A DNA stretch of 64,000 bases, taken from contig NZ_FQVP01000001.1 in NCBI RefSeq assembly GCF_900129395.1, positions 855,964 through 919,963 on the forward strand. The letters run 5' to 3'. Shown piece after piece: positions 9,603 to 21,515 of the stretch (within the stretch, counting starts at the first letter, position 1; every line of letters starts with the position of its first letter). The notes beneath the pieces were generated by a model. It was given only the letters and a program-made list of their open reading frames with translations, was not told where the DNA came from and made no database searches. The position numbers and the translations under genes were made by a program. The stretch is from Pseudosulfitobacter pseudonitzschiae (GTDB taxonomy: Bacteria; Pseudomonadota; Alphaproteobacteria; Rhodobacterales; Rhodobacteraceae).

Positions 9603-9838
9603 TGACCGATCCTTCGGTTCAGGAGATGGCCAACAAACTGGCCGAAGAATGCATCGCCGTTCAACGCAAGATCGGCGATGACCGGCTGTTCATGAAGCTG
9701 GGCGAGGTTCTGGGCGCATCGTCGCAAACGCTGGAAGAGGCGTTTCTGACGGCGGTGCGCACCCGGCTGGCCGAACAACAGGGCCGCGCGTTTCTGGTCA
9801 AGAAACTCAAAGAGTTCCAAAGCCAAACTGACGTATAG
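9602..9838 (+). CDS. small conserved helical protein
   Basis: A charged, mostly helical protein of 78 residues, without signal peptide or membrane segment. Its ATG overlaps the stop of the hydrolase gene (TGATG), so it is translationally coupled to it. I do not recognise the family; it ends 9 bp before an HD-domain gene, forming a compact three-gene operon. Confidence 0.7.
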   Translation: MTDPSVQEMANKLAEECIAVQRKIGDDRLFMKLGEVLGASSQTLEEAFLTAVRTRLAEQQGRAFLVKKLKEFQSQTDV

Positions 9839-9847
9839 GCCAGACCG

Positions 9848-10465
9848 ATGACTGCACCTGCGCCCGCGATGGATCTGACCACCGACCAACGGGACCGGCT
9901 TGACCAGCAGATGAGCTTCCTGCGCGAGGCGGACAAGCTCAAGGGCGTGCTGCGTGCATCCAAATTGCTCGACAATTCCCGGCGCGAAAACTCGGCGGAA
10001 CACTCGTGGCACATCATGCTGTATGCCACCGTTCTGGGAGAACATGCCGGGCCTGATGTCGACGTATCTCGCGTGCTGCGGATGCTGTTGATCCACGACA
10101 TTGTCGAGATCGACGCAGGCGACGCGCCCATTCACGGCCATGTCGATCACGAAGCGATGGCGCTGAAAGAAGCCGCCGCCGCCTACCGGCTGTTCAACCT
10201 GCTGCCCCCCGACCAGGCCCGCGATTTCCGCGCGCTGTGGGACGAGTTCGAAGCCGCACAAAGCCCGGACGCCCAATTCGCCAAGGCCATCGACCGCACC
10301 CAGACGCCCGTGGGCAACCTGTACAGCGGTGGCGGCTCTTGGATCGAATACAACGTGACGATGGATCAGCTGGATGCCCGCGTCGGCACCCCCATCAACC
10401 GTGGCGCACCGGTCCTGTGGGCGTGGCTGCGCCCGCTGCTGGCTGGTTTTTTCGCAAAACGCTGA
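9848..10465 (+). CDS. HD-domain phosphohydrolase (YfbR-like)
   Basis: A protein of 205 residues with an N-terminal HD domain: the first metal histidine is in AEHSWH, the HD pair in LLIHDIVEIDAGD, and a later Asp in the C-terminal helices. The order His...His-Asp...Asp fits metal-dependent phosphohydrolases such as 5'-deoxynucleotidases. It follows the small helical gene closely, so it shares the operon. Confidence 0.85.
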   Translation: MTAPAPAMDLTTDQRDRLDQQMSFLREADKLKGVLRASKLLDNSRRENSAEHSWHIMLYATVLGEHAGPDVDVSRVLRMLLIHDIVEIDAGDAPIHGHVDHEAMALKEAAAAYRLFNLLPPDQARDFRALWDEFEAAQSPDAQFAKAIDRTQTPVGNLYSGGGSWIEYNVTMDQLDARVGTPINRGAPVLWAWLRPLLAGFFAKR

Positions 10466-10570
10466 TTTTCTTTCAGCGCCTCTGAAACTTTCCGCGCCCT
10501 CTTACGTGACTGCTTGCAAGTGGCACGGAACGAATCCGGCTGCGCATGAACCAACATGAGGATTTTGAAG

Positions 10571-10984
10571 ATGAAAACCGCATTGATCGCACTTGCCCTT
10601 TCCGTCTCGGCCACCGGCGTGTTTGCCGCTGCACACGCGATGGCACCCTCTGTCGAAGCCGCTGACCAATCCGTTGAAAACGGGGTTGTTGCAGCTGACA
10701 AGGTCGTCGCCGGCGAAAACGGCTGGATGGTGGTGCACCGCACCGATGCCGACATGAAGCCCGGCCCTGTCGTCGGCTATGCGCCGCTGCGCAAGGGGGA
10801 CAACATGGACGTCGCGGCGATCCTTCAGGAAGAAGTGAAACCCGGCGATATGCTGATGCTGATGGTCCACGGTGAAACCGGCGGCATGAAAGCCGGCGTG
10901 TTCGAATACACACTGGGCGCCAAGGAAGACGGCCCCATCAAGATCGAGGACAAGCTGGTGATGCAGGTCATCACGGCCAAGTAA
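10571..10984 (+). CDS. secreted DUF7282-type protein
   Basis: A protein of 137 residues beginning with a clear signal peptide (Lys, then a hydrophobic run, then VFAAAHA), so it is probably periplasmic. The rest is a small beta-rich domain with the segment VGYAPLRKGDNMDV, typical of the DUF7282 group. The ATG at 10571 is chosen because GAGG lies 8 bases upstream; an ATG at 10556 lacks a ribosome site. A strong terminator follows. Confidence 0.8.
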   Translation: MKTALIALALSVSATGVFAAAHAMAPSVEAADQSVENGVVAADKVVAGENGWMVVHRTDADMKPGPVVGYAPLRKGDNMDVAAILQEEVKPGDMLMLMVHGETGGMKAGVFEYTLGAKEDGPIKIEDKLVMQVITAK

Positions 10985-11034
10985 ACCCTTAAGGAATGCC
11001 AAGGCGCGGTTCATCCGCGCCGATCCGGCAGGTC

Positions 11035-11069
11035 AAACGCCGCTGTCCCCCCATGACGGCGGCGTTTTT
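11035..11069 (+). terminator. Rho-independent terminator
   Basis: The stem AAACGCCGC / GCGGCGTTT encloses a 15-nt loop and is followed by TTTTTCGTTTT on the plus strand. It lies 50 bp after the secreted-protein gene. Confidence 0.85.
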
Positions 11070-11250
11070 CGTTTTCAGCCCTGCAAACTGCCTGCATGGA
11101 CAGCACCTGCGCACCGCGCGCGGGCATCCGCCGAGGCTGTTTGAAAACAGGTGCGACAAATCGGTATACATTTGTATACACTCTTTCCGAACGCCCCCTT
11201 GTGCGCTAGACCAATGCCAACCCAAAACATCCTTTGAAAAGGAAATGCGC

Positions 11251-12465
11251 ATGAGCAAGATCAAGGTTGAGAACCCCATCGTCGAAATGGATGGCGATGA
11301 AATGACCCGCATCATCTGGGAGTTCATCAAGGAAAAGCTGATCCTGCCCTATCTGGACATCGACCTGCTGTATTACGATCTGGGCATCGAAAGCCGCGAT
11401 GCGACCGACGACCAGATCACCGTGGACGCCGCCGAAAAGACCAAAGAGGTCGGCGTTGCCGTCAAATGCGCGACAATCACGCCCGACGAGGCGCGGGTCG
11501 AGGAATTTGGCCTGAAACGCATGTACCGCTCGCCCAACGGCACCATCCGCAACATCCTGGGTGGCGTGATCTTCCGCGAACCGATCATCTGCAAGAACGT
11601 TCCGCGCCTTGTGCCCGGCTGGACCCAGCCGATTGTGGTGGGCCGCCACGCCTATGGCGACCAATACCGTGCGACCGACTTCCGCTTTCCCGGCCCCGGC
11701 AAGCTGACCATGACCTTTGTCGGTGAAGACGGGGAAACCATCGAAAACGAAGTGTTCGATGCGCCCGCTGCCGGTGTGGCGATGGGCATGTACAACCTGG
11801 ACGAGTCGATCTACGACTTTGCCCGCGCCTCGCTGAACTACGGCCTGCAACGCGGTTTTCCGGTCTATCTGTCGACCAAGAACACCATTCTCAAGGCCTA
11901 TGACGGACGCTTCAAGGACATCTTCCAAGAGGTCTATGACGCGGAATTCGCGGACAAGTTCAAAGCCGCCAACATCTGGTACGAACACCGTCTGATTGAC
12001 GACATGGTCGCCTCGGCGATGAAATGGTCGGGCGGCTATGTCTGGGCCTGCAAGAACTATGACGGTGACGTGCAATCCGACACCGTGGCACAGGGCTTTG
12101 GCTCGCTGGGGCTGATGACATCGCTGCTGATGACCCCCGACGGCAAGATCGTCGAGGCCGAAGCCGCCCACGGCACCGTCACCCGCCACTATCGCCAGCA
12201 CCAGAAGGGTGAGCAGACCTCGACCAACTCGATCGCGTCTATCTTTGCTTGGACCGGCGGGCTGAAACATCGCGGCAAGCTGGACGACAATGCGGCCCTG
12301 ACCGAATTTGCCAACACGCTGGAAAAGGTCGTGGTGGACACGGTCGAAAGCGGCTTTATGACCAAGGATCTGGCGCTGCTGGTCGGACCGGATCAGGGCT
12401 GGCTGACAACGATGGGGTTCCTTGAGAAGGTCGACGAGAACCTGAACGCCGCGTTAAAGGGCTGA
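11251..12465 (+). CDS. icd: NADP-dependent isocitrate dehydrogenase
   Basis: A protein of 404 residues, the length of the homodimeric, eukaryote-like type II enzymes. Isocitrate-binding residues are visible in [12 protein letters not shown] and in the arginines of the RLVPGW and [14 protein letters not shown] segments; the metal aspartates lie in the YDGDVQSD region. It oxidatively decarboxylates isocitrate in the TCA cycle. The ATG at 11251 is preferred (GAAAAGGA 7 bases upstream) over 11245. Confidence 0.96.
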   Translation: MSKIKVENPIVEMDGDEMTRIIWEFIKEKLILPYLDIDLLYYDLGIESRDATDDQITVDAAEKTKEVGVAVKCATITPDEARVEEFGLKRMYRSPNGTIRNILGGVIFREPIICKNVPRLVPGWTQPIVVGRHAYGDQYRATDFRFPGPGKLTMTFVGEDGETIENEVFDAPAAGVAMGMYNLDESIYDFARASLNYGLQRGFPVYLSTKNTILKAYDGRFKDIFQEVYDAEFADKFKAANIWYEHRLIDDMVASAMKWSGGYVWACKNYDGDVQSDTVAQGFGSLGLMTSLLMTPDGKIVEAEAAHGTVTRHYRQHQKGEQTSTNSIASIFAWTGGLKHRGKLDDNAALTEFANTLEKVVVDTVESGFMTKDLALLVGPDQGWLTTMGFLEKVDENLNAALKG

Positions 12466-12486
12466 TTTGCAGATCGGCGGTTTTCA

Positions 12487-12525
12487 CACACACCGGACAT
12501 CCACCGCGTGAATGTCCGGTGTGTG
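12487..12525. repeat. perfect 14-bp inverted repeat between convergent genes
   Basis: CACACACCGGACAT and its exact complement are separated by 11 nt. The structure sits 21 bp after icd and 31 bp before the end of the convergent amidotransferase gene. It may act as a transcript barrier, but neither side has a U-run, so it is not a textbook intrinsic terminator. Confidence 0.8.
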
Positions 12526-12556
12526 AACTGCGCAGGCAGTCACAACCGCATATGCC

Positions 12557-13348
12557 TCAGGCCGCGACCCTCGCAACGTCCGCCATCGGCGTGATCTCCA
12601 CGCCCGCATCCGAAAACGCCGCCAGATGCCCCGCGGGCAATTCGATCCAACCCGCCTGCCCCAGCTCCGGCGGCTCGGACACCACGAACCACCCCAGGTC
12701 ATCCGCCCTACGCCGGTAATAGACCGTGGGCGCAATATGGTCGGTCGACGTGCGCAGCACGAAAAGCCGCTGCCCGTCCATCCATGCCGCCGATGACCGC
12801 AGGTGCGGCGTGGTGCCATGGGCACGCGACATCGCCTCAAGCCTTGCATGAGCGGTGACCATCGCCACCTCGGGCGCGTCGTCCAGACCTTCGGCAATCG
12901 CGTAAAGAAACAACAACTCGCTGTCCGTCGCCCCACGCCGGTATGCATAAAGCGCATCCGAAACGCCCATATCGGCCAGCCTGCGAAACCGGTCAAACCC
13001 GCCGACCTGCCCGTTGTGCATGAAACTCCAGCGCCCGCAGGCGAAAGGATGGCAGTTGTTGCGGCTGGTGGCCGATCCGGTCGAGGCGCGCACATGCGCC
13101 ATGAAGGCGTGGCTTTTGACCGTGCTGCACAGCGCCGCCAGGTTCGGATCGGACCACGCGGGGTAGACATCGCGGTACAGCCCCGGCTCTGCGCGCTCAC
13201 CGTACCAGGCAACGCCCACACCGTCGCCGTTCAGCGCCGTCTTGCATTCGCTGGCCGCGCGTGACTGGTGCACCAGCGAATGGCCGGGGCTGGTCACCAA
13301 CCCGTCCATAAAGATTGGTTCGCCCAGATAGGCGGCCCAACGGCACAT
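12557..13348 (-). CDS. class II glutamine amidotransferase (YafJ/EgtC-like)
   Basis: A protein of 263 residues starting MCRWAAYLG, so Cys2 becomes the N-terminal nucleophile after Met removal. Segments HVRASTGSATS, NCHPFACGRWSFMHNGQVGG and the later TDSELLF match the class II glutaminase domain. No synthetase domain is attached, as in YafJ and EgtC; the acceptor is unknown. It follows the DUF6356 gene by 3 bp. Confidence 0.9.
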   Translation of the reverse strand: MCRWAAYLGEPIFMDGLVTSPGHSLVHQSRAASECKTALNGDGVGVAWYGERAEPGLYRDVYPAWSDPNLAALCSTVKSHAFMAHVRASTGSATSRNNCHPFACGRWSFMHNGQVGGFDRFRRLADMGVSDALYAYRRGATDSELLFLYAIAEGLDDAPEVAMVTAHARLEAMSRAHGTTPHLRSSAAWMDGQRLFVLRTSTDHIAPTVYYRRRADDLGWFVVSEPPELGQAGWIELPAGHLAAFSDAGVEITPMADVARVAA

Positions 13349-13351
13349 CCG

Positions 13352-13558
13352 TCATTGACCCCGGTTGTGGGTCTGCGCATACATTTGCGCAATCATCCGG
13401 CTGGCGGTCTTTTCAAACAGACAAGGGATCACCGCGTGGACCAGCGCCGCACCGCCTGCCGCAAACAACCGCACCGCAAAGCGCCCTGCGAACAGCATAT
13501 GTTCGAAATAGCTTTCATCGACAGTGCGCGGGTGGCTGAGGAAAATGCGTGCGATCAT
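13352..13558 (-). CDS. DUF6356 family small protein
   Basis: A protein of 68 residues beginning MIARIFLSHPRTVDESYFEH, with a central hydrophobic helix (RLFAAGGAALVHAVIPCLF). The pattern matches DUF6356 proteins of Rhodobacteraceae as I recall them. The start at 13558 has GGAG 8 bases upstream; a longer frame to 13651 lacks one. It is in an operon with the downstream amidotransferase and divergent from the AsnC regulator. Confidence 0.75.
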   Translation of the reverse strand: MIARIFLSHPRTVDESYFEHMLFAGRFAVRLFAAGGAALVHAVIPCLFEKTASRMIAQMYAQTHNRGQ

Positions 13559-13672
13559 GGGTTTGCTCCTGTTTTTCTGTGCGCAATTTGCCCGTTTTCC
13601 GGCTGGAAGAGGTCCCAAATTTAAACCGTCTTGGCGGTTGCATTGGGACATTATCCAAAGTAAACGGGCGGT

Positions 13673-14131
13673 ATGTTGAATTTAGACGACATCGACCGCA
13701 ATCTGCTGAGTGAACTGCAACGCGATGCAAGCCAATCACTGGATTCGCTCAGCGATACGGTGGGCCTGTCGCGCAATGCCTGCTGGCGGCGCATCCGCCT
13801 GATGGAGGACGCAGGCATCATCACCGCGCGCGTCACCCTGGTGGACCCGGCCAAGATCGGCCTGCCGCTGATGGTGTTCATGCAAATCCGCACCGGCAGC
13901 CACGATCCCGACTGGCAGGCACGCTTTGCCGCCGCTGCCAAGGCAATCCCGGGTATCCTGAGCGTCTACCGCATGACCGGCGACCTTGATTACCTGGTGC
14001 GCGCCCGTGTGGCGGATATGGCGGGCTATGACCGTCTGTACCAACAGTTGATCGCACGCTTGCCCGTGGCGGATATTTCAGCCAGCTTCGTGATGGAAGA
14101 CATCAAGGACAGCACCGCGCTGCCGCTCTGA
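13673..14131 (+). CDS. Lrp/AsnC family transcriptional regulator
   Basis: A protein of 152 residues. The N-terminal helix-turn-helix (LDDIDRNLLSELQRDAS through VGLSRNACWRRIRLMEDAG) is followed by a RAM/AsnC ligand domain with the motif GDLDYLVR. It is divergent from the DUF6356-amidotransferase pair and lies 18 bp before an SMR transporter, which it may regulate. Confidence 0.9.
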   Translation: MLNLDDIDRNLLSELQRDASQSLDSLSDTVGLSRNACWRRIRLMEDAGIITARVTLVDPAKIGLPLMVFMQIRTGSHDPDWQARFAAAAKAIPGILSVYRMTGDLDYLVRARVADMAGYDRLYQQLIARLPVADISASFVMEDIKDSTALPL

Positions 14132-14149
14132 CCCACGAAGGAAAACACA

Positions 14150-14485
14150 ATGCCCATGCACTACCTCTGGCTGGTGATCGCCATCGTCACCGAAACCATG
14201 GGCACCACCGCACTGCAAGCCTCGCAACAGTTTTCGCGGCTTTGGCCGTCGCTGGCCGTGGTCGTATTCTATGGCGCGTCCTTCTATTTCATGGCGCTGG
14301 CGCTCAAGGAGATGCCTGTTGGCATCGTCTATGCCATCTGGTCGGGACTGGGGATCGTGCTGATCGCGGGGATTGGATATGTGCTGTTTGGCCAGAAACT
14401 GGACCTGCCCGCAGTCGCCGGTCTGGGGCTGATCATCGCGGGGATTCTGGTGATCCACCTGTTTTCCAACAGCGCCCAACACTGA
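14150..14485 (+). CDS. SMR-family small multidrug transporter
   Basis: A protein of 111 residues with four membrane helices. The essential glutamate of the first helix is in AIVTETMGTTAL, and the helix-4-side motif YAIWSGLGIVLI is present, both diagnostic of EmrE/QacE-type proton-coupled drug exporters. It is co-directional with and close to the AsnC regulator. Confidence 0.9.
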   Translation: MPMHYLWLVIAIVTETMGTTALQASQQFSRLWPSLAVVVFYGASFYFMALALKEMPVGIVYAIWSGLGIVLIAGIGYVLFGQKLDLPAVAGLGLIIAGILVIHLFSNSAQH

Positions 14486-14602
14486 TTTACACGCAACTTT
14501 GCGGCAACTGTACACCACAAAGGGCCGCAAAACCCTTTTTCACTGGCCTTTGCTGCACCCGCACGGTATGCGCGCGGCAACTTATCCTTAAAGGCTGAAC
14601 CC

Positions 14603-16420
14603 ATGGAACTGCGCAACATCGCAATCATCGCCCACGTTGACCACGGCAAAACAACACTGGTCGACGAATTGCTGAAACAATCGGGCACCTACCGCGAAAA
14701 TCAGGCGACCACCGAACGCGCGATGGACAGCAACGATCTGGAACGCGAACGCGGTATCACGATCTTTGCCAAACCCACGTCGGTGGAATGGAAAGGCACG
14801 CGGATCAACATCGTTGACACCCCCGGCCACGCCGACTTTGGCGGCGAAGTGGAACGTATCCTGTCGATGGTCGATGGTGTTGTCCTGCTGGTGGACGCCG
14901 CCGAAGGCCCCATGCCGCAGACCAAATTCGTGACCTCGAAAGCGTTGAAGCTGGGCTTGCGCCCCATCGTCGTGGTCAACAAGGTCGACAAATCGGATGC
15001 CGAGCCGGACCGCGCGCTGGACGAATGCTTTGACCTCTTTGCCAACCTGGATGCGACGGACGAACAGCTGGATTTCCCCACCATGTACGCCTCGGGCCGC
15101 AACGGCTGGGCCGATATGGAGCTGGACGGCAAACGCAACGGTCTGGACGCCCTGTTCGACCTGATCCTCAGCCACGTTCCCGCGCCGGCGCAGGTGGCCA
15201 ATGCCGACAAACCCTTCAGCATGCTGGCAACAACCCTGGGCGGCGATCCGTTCCTGGGCCGCCTGCTGACCGGCCGCATCGAATCCGGCACCGTGAAAGC
15301 GGGCCAGACCATCAAGGCGATGTCGCGCGACGGCAAGCTGATCGAAAACTTCCGCTGCACCAAGATCCTGGCCTTCCGTGGTCTGGACCAGACCGCCATC
15401 GACGTGGCCGAAGCGGGTGACATCGTGTCGATTGCTGGCATGACCAAGGCAACCGTGGCCGACACGCTGGCCGACGCATCCGTGACCGAAGCGATCCCGG
15501 CCCAGCCGATCGACCCGCCCACCATCACCGTCACCTTCGGCATCAACGACAGCCCGCTGGCAGGCCGTGACGGCAAGAAAGTGCAAAGCCGCGTCATCCG
15601 TGACCGCCTGCACAAAGAAGCCGAAAGCAACGTCGCCATCAAGATCAGCGACACCCCCGGCGGCGAAGCCTTTGAAGTTGCGGGCCGTGGCGAATTGCAA
15701 ATGGGCGTTCTGATCGAGAACATGCGCCGCGAAGGTTTTGAACTGTCGATCTCGCGTCCGCAGGTTCTGTTCCGGGACATCGACGGCGTGCGCCATGAAC
15801 CCATCGAAGAAGCCACCATCGACGTGGATGACGAATACTCTGGCGCGGTCATCGAAAAGATCACCGGCGCGCGCAAGGGCGAACTGGTTGAGATGAAACC
15901 CGCAGGCGCAGGCAAGACCCGCATCGTGGCCCATGTGCCATCGCGCGGCCTGATCGGCTATCACGGCGAATTCCTGACCGACACACGCGGCACCGGCGTT
16001 CTGAACCGCGTGTTCCACAGCTGGGCACCGCACAAGGGCACCATCCCGGGCCGTCGCGCGGGCGTTCTGATCTCGATGGAAAACGGTGTGTCCGTGTCCT
16101 ATGCCCTGTGGAAACTGGAAGACCGCGGCAAGTTCTTCATCGGCGCGCAGGAAGCCGTCTACACCGGCATGATCATCGGGGAACACAGCCGTGAAAACGA
16201 TCTGGAAGTGAACCCGCTGAAGGGCAAACAACTGACCAACGTGCGCGCATCGGGCACCGATGAAGCCGTGCGCCTGACCACGCCGATCACGCTCTCGCTG
16301 GAAGAGGCGATTGCCTATATCGACGACGACGAGCTGGTCGAAGTCACGCCCAATGCGATCCGTCTGCGCAAGCGGTATCTGGACTCGCACGAGCGCAAGC
16401 GGATGGCGAAATCAGCCTGA
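14603..16420 (+). CDS. typA: translational GTPase TypA/BipA
   Basis: A protein of 605 residues. The G domain motifs AHVDHGKTT (G1), DTPGH (G3) and NKVD (G4) are followed by EF-G-like domains and the TypA-specific C-terminus with [17 protein letters not shown]. It is a ribosome-associated GTPase involved in assembly and stress adaptation. It is followed by a good terminator. Confidence 0.97.
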   Translation: MELRNIAIIAHVDHGKTTLVDELLKQSGTYRENQATTERAMDSNDLERERGITIFAKPTSVEWKGTRINIVDTPGHADFGGEVERILSMVDGVVLLVDAAEGPMPQTKFVTSKALKLGLRPIVVVNKVDKSDAEPDRALDECFDLFANLDATDEQLDFPTMYASGRNGWADMELDGKRNGLDALFDLILSHVPAPAQVANADKPFSMLATTLGGDPFLGRLLTGRIESGTVKAGQTIKAMSRDGKLIENFRCTKILAFRGLDQTAIDVAEAGDIVSIAGMTKATVADTLADASVTEAIPAQPIDPPTITVTFGINDSPLAGRDGKKVQSRVIRDRLHKEAESNVAIKISDTPGGEAFEVAGRGELQMGVLIENMRREGFELSISRPQVLFRDIDGVRHEPIEEATIDVDDEYSGAVIEKITGARKGELVEMKPAGAGKTRIVAHVPSRGLIGYHGEFLTDTRGTGVLNRVFHSWAPHKGTIPGRRAGVLISMENGVSVSYALWKLEDRGKFFIGAQEAVYTGMIIGEHSRENDLEVNPLKGKQLTNVRASGTDEAVRLTTPITLSLEEAIAYIDDDELVEVTPNAIRLRKRYLDSHERKRMAKSA

Positions 16421-16443
16421 TTTCAAGACGATAAGATGTGAAA

Positions 16444-16472
16444 AAGGCGCCCTGATCGGGGCGCCTTCTTTG
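16444..16472 (+). terminator. Rho-independent terminator after typA
   Basis: The 9-bp stem AAGGCGCCC / GGGCGCCTT with a short loop is followed by CTTTGCTTTG, 24 bp after the typA stop. The stem symmetry could also affect minus-strand transcripts coming from the alaS side. Confidence 0.75.
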
Positions 16473-16549
16473 CTTTGTCCGGTGCGGGGCGCTGCCTCCT
16501 TGGCCTGCGGCCAATTCAACCGGGATATTTGGGGCCAAGACCTGGCAGG

Positions 16550-16837
16550 TTACTCGCTGATTTCGACGATCAGCAGTTCGCGTTCCGATGCACCACGGGC
16601 GTGGGACAGCGCCTGTTGGTAGGCGTCCGAGTGATAGCACTCTTCGGCGGCTTCGACCGAAGGAAAGCGTGCCACCACATTGCGCGGGCGTTCCTTGCCC
16701 TCAAGCTGCACGAAACGTCCGCCGCGCGCGATGAACGCACCGCCGTGGGCCGCTATCGCAGGGCCTGCCAGCTTGGCGTATTTTCCGTAAGCCTCTTCGT
16801 CTGTCACGGTGACGTGGGCGATCCAAAGTGCGGGCAT
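16550..16837 (-). CDS. DUF1330 family protein
   Basis: A protein of 95 residues with the ferredoxin-like, dimeric alpha/beta-barrel pattern: start MPALWIAHVTVTD, the segment GGAFIARGG, and VVARFPSVEAAEECYHSDAYQ, typical of DUF1330. The ATG at 16837 has the ribosome site GGAGG inside the end of alaS. It lies 1 bp after alaS and is probably co-transcribed. The function is unknown. Confidence 0.85.
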   Translation of the reverse strand: MPALWIAHVTVTDEEAYGKYAKLAGPAIAAHGGAFIARGGRFVQLEGKERPRNVVARFPSVEAAEECYHSDAYQQALSHARGASERELLIVEISE

Positions 16838-16838
16838 A

Positions 16839-19493
<2,655 letters not shown>

Positions 19494-19590
19494 GTGGTGT
19501 GGGCCTTTTTTGGCGCGGAATGTAGCTTTGCGATGGGATACCTGCCGATCTGGCCGCTGTCCACCATGCAAAGCTGGGTCCGCAAACGCA

Positions 19591-19616
19591 CAAGGCGCAC
19601 CATTTGGCGCGCCTTG
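19591..19616 (-). terminator. possible terminator after recA
   Basis: The inverted repeat CAAGGCGC / GCGCCTTG with a 10-nt loop lies 26 bp downstream of the recA stop, within the recA-alaS gap. The U-tract is poor on both strands, so intrinsic termination is only a possibility. Confidence 0.35.
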
Positions 19617-19641
19617 CTTTAAATCATAAGGTTCAGAGAGG

Positions 19642-20715
19642 TTAACCTTCGAGCAGGTCGTCGTCCTTGTCGCCGGGGTGGGCGTTGAAATCCAACCCAT
19701 GTGCAGCGCGGATCTTGTCCTCAATGTCGATCGCAACGGACGGGTTGTCCTTGAGGAACTGTTTCGAGTTCTCGCGCCCCTGCCCCATGCGTTCGTCGCC
19801 ATAGCTGAACCAGGCACCGGATTTCTCCACAACGCCTGCTTTCACACCCAGATCCAGCAATTCGCCCATTTTCGAAATGCCTTCGCCGTACATGATGTCG
19901 AACTCTACCTGTTTGAACGGCGAGGCGACCTTGTTCTTGACGACTTTGACGCGGGTGGCGTTGCCGACGACCTCGTCGCGGTCCTTGAGCGCGCCGATGC
20001 GGCGAATGTCCAGACGCACGGAGGAATAGAATTTCAGCGCATTGCCACCGGTGGTGGTTTCGGGCGAGCCGAACATCACGCCGATTTTCATCCGGATCTG
20101 GTTGATAAAGATCACCATGCAGTTGGAGCGGCTGATCGAACCGGTCAGCTTGCGCATGGCCTGGCTCATCAAACGGGCCTGAACGCCGACGCTGCTGTCG
20201 CCCATATCGCCCTCAAGCTCGGACTTGGGCGTTAGTGCCGCAACCGAATCGACCACCACCATGTTGACCGCGCCCGAGCGCACCAGCGTATCGGTGATTT
20301 CCAGCGCCTGTTCGCCGGTGTCGGGTTGCGAAATCAGCAGCTCGTCGATGTCCACGCCCAGTTTCCGGGCATATTGCGGGTCCAGCGCGTGTTCCGCATC
20401 AACAAAGGCGCAGACGCCGCCCGCCTTTTGCTGTTCCGCGATACAGTGCAGGGTCAGCGTGGTTTTGCCCGAGGATTCAGGGCCATAGATCTCGATGATG
20501 CGGCCCATCGGCAACCCGCCAATGCCCAATGCGATGTCCAGACCCAGCGAGCCGGTCGAGCTGGCCGTGATATCCTGAACGGCGCCTTCTGCGCCCAGCT
20601 TCATGATCGACCCCTTGCCGAATTGCCGTTCGATCTGTGCCAGCGCACTGTCCAGCGCCTTTTGTTTGTCCGCGTTCTTCTTGCTGTCCATTGTCAAAAG
20701 ATCTGCCGTTGCCAT
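19642..20715 (-). CDS. recA: recombinase RecA
   Basis: A protein of 357 residues. The Walker A motif GPESSGKTT, the L2 loop region [18 protein letters not shown] and the acidic C-terminal tail are all present. It forms the ATP-dependent filament for homologous recombination and triggers LexA self-cleavage. An SOS box lies about 65 bp upstream, and the ribosome site AGGGA precedes the ATG. Confidence 0.98.
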   Translation of the reverse strand: MATADLLTMDSKKNADKQKALDSALAQIERQFGKGSIMKLGAEGAVQDITASSTGSLGLDIALGIGGLPMGRIIEIYGPESSGKTTLTLHCIAEQQKAGGVCAFVDAEHALDPQYARKLGVDIDELLISQPDTGEQALEITDTLVRSGAVNMVVVDSVAALTPKSELEGDMGDSSVGVQARLMSQAMRKLTGSISRSNCMVIFINQIRMKIGVMFGSPETTTGGNALKFYSSVRLDIRRIGALKDRDEVVGNATRVKVVKNKVASPFKQVEFDIMYGEGISKMGELLDLGVKAGVVEKSGAWFSYGDERMGQGRENSKQFLKDNPSVAIDIEDKIRAAHGLDFNAHPGDKDDDLLEG

Positions 20716-20778
20716 TGTTATCGTCCCTTAGTGTCATACCCCGAAGGGGGCGGCAATCGTTGCCTGTGCTGCGCCGAT

Positions 20779-20793
20779 GTTCCTATTGTGTTC
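20779..20793. promoter_or_regulatory. alphaproteobacterial SOS (LexA) box upstream of recA
   Basis: The direct repeat GTTC-CTATTGT-GTTC is an exact match to the GTTC-N7-GTTC LexA operator known for alphaproteobacteria. It is in the recA promoter region and indicates DNA-damage induction. Confidence 0.88.
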
Positions 20794-20915
20794 TATATGC
20801 GGACAAAATGAGAACATTTCAATCGAAATTTTGCAGTCCCACTTTGTCGCAATAATTGTTAAAGAGTGGTGAACGGTTTGAGATTTGAAAAATGCGCACA
20901 GGGGTGTCCGTGTAA

Positions 20916-21509
20916 ATGCTTGTTTTCTTTAAGGAACGTCTGGCCTTTTTGTCGGTCCCCAAAACCGGAACCACTGCATACGAAAGCGCGCTGCGACCGC
21001 GGGCGGACATGGTGATTTCGGAACCGCCGATGCTGAAACATGCTCCGGTTTACCGCTACAATCGCTTCGTGCGTCCCATGTTTCTGAAAGTCTGCGACAC
21101 TGAACTGGACGTGATGGCGGTGATGCGCGAGCCGATCAGCTGGCTGGGTTCGTGGTGGCGCTATCGCCAGCGCCCGTTCATGGCAGGCAAACCCAATGCG
21201 ACCCACGGGATCAGCTTTGACGACTTTGTGCTGGCCTATATGAAAGGCAAGAAACCGGGCTTTGCCGATGTGGGCAGCCAGTTCAAGTTTCTCGAAGCAC
21301 AGCCCAACGGGGTCGGCGTGACCCATCTGTTCCGCTACGAGGATCAGCCGCGCTTGCAGGCGTTTTTGTCAGAGCGGCTGGATGTGACCCTGAACCTGGC
21401 CCGCGAAAACGTATCCCCCGAAATGCCGCTGAACCTCTCGCCTGAAATCGCGGGGCGGTTCCGGCGCAAGTTCGCAGAAGAATTCGACCTTTACGAAAGC
21501 ATCGCCTGA
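20916..21509 (+). CDS. sulfotransferase family protein
   Basis: A protein of 197 residues. The phosphosulfate-binding loop is visible near the N-terminus (FLSVPKTGTTAYES), and the 3'-phosphate-binding region may be MAVMREPISWLGSWWRYRQ. It is shorter than most sulfotransferases but has the core. It is divergent from recA and convergent with cckA. The acceptor is unknown; surface glycans are common for this group. Confidence 0.8.
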   Translation: MLVFFKERLAFLSVPKTGTTAYESALRPRADMVISEPPMLKHAPVYRYNRFVRPMFLKVCDTELDVMAVMREPISWLGSWWRYRQRPFMAGKPNATHGISFDDFVLAYMKGKKPGFADVGSQFKFLEAQPNGVGVTHLFRYEDQPRLQAFLSERLDVTLNLARENVSPEMPLNLSPEIAGRFRRKFAEEFDLYESIA

Positions 21510-21515
21510 CCCACG

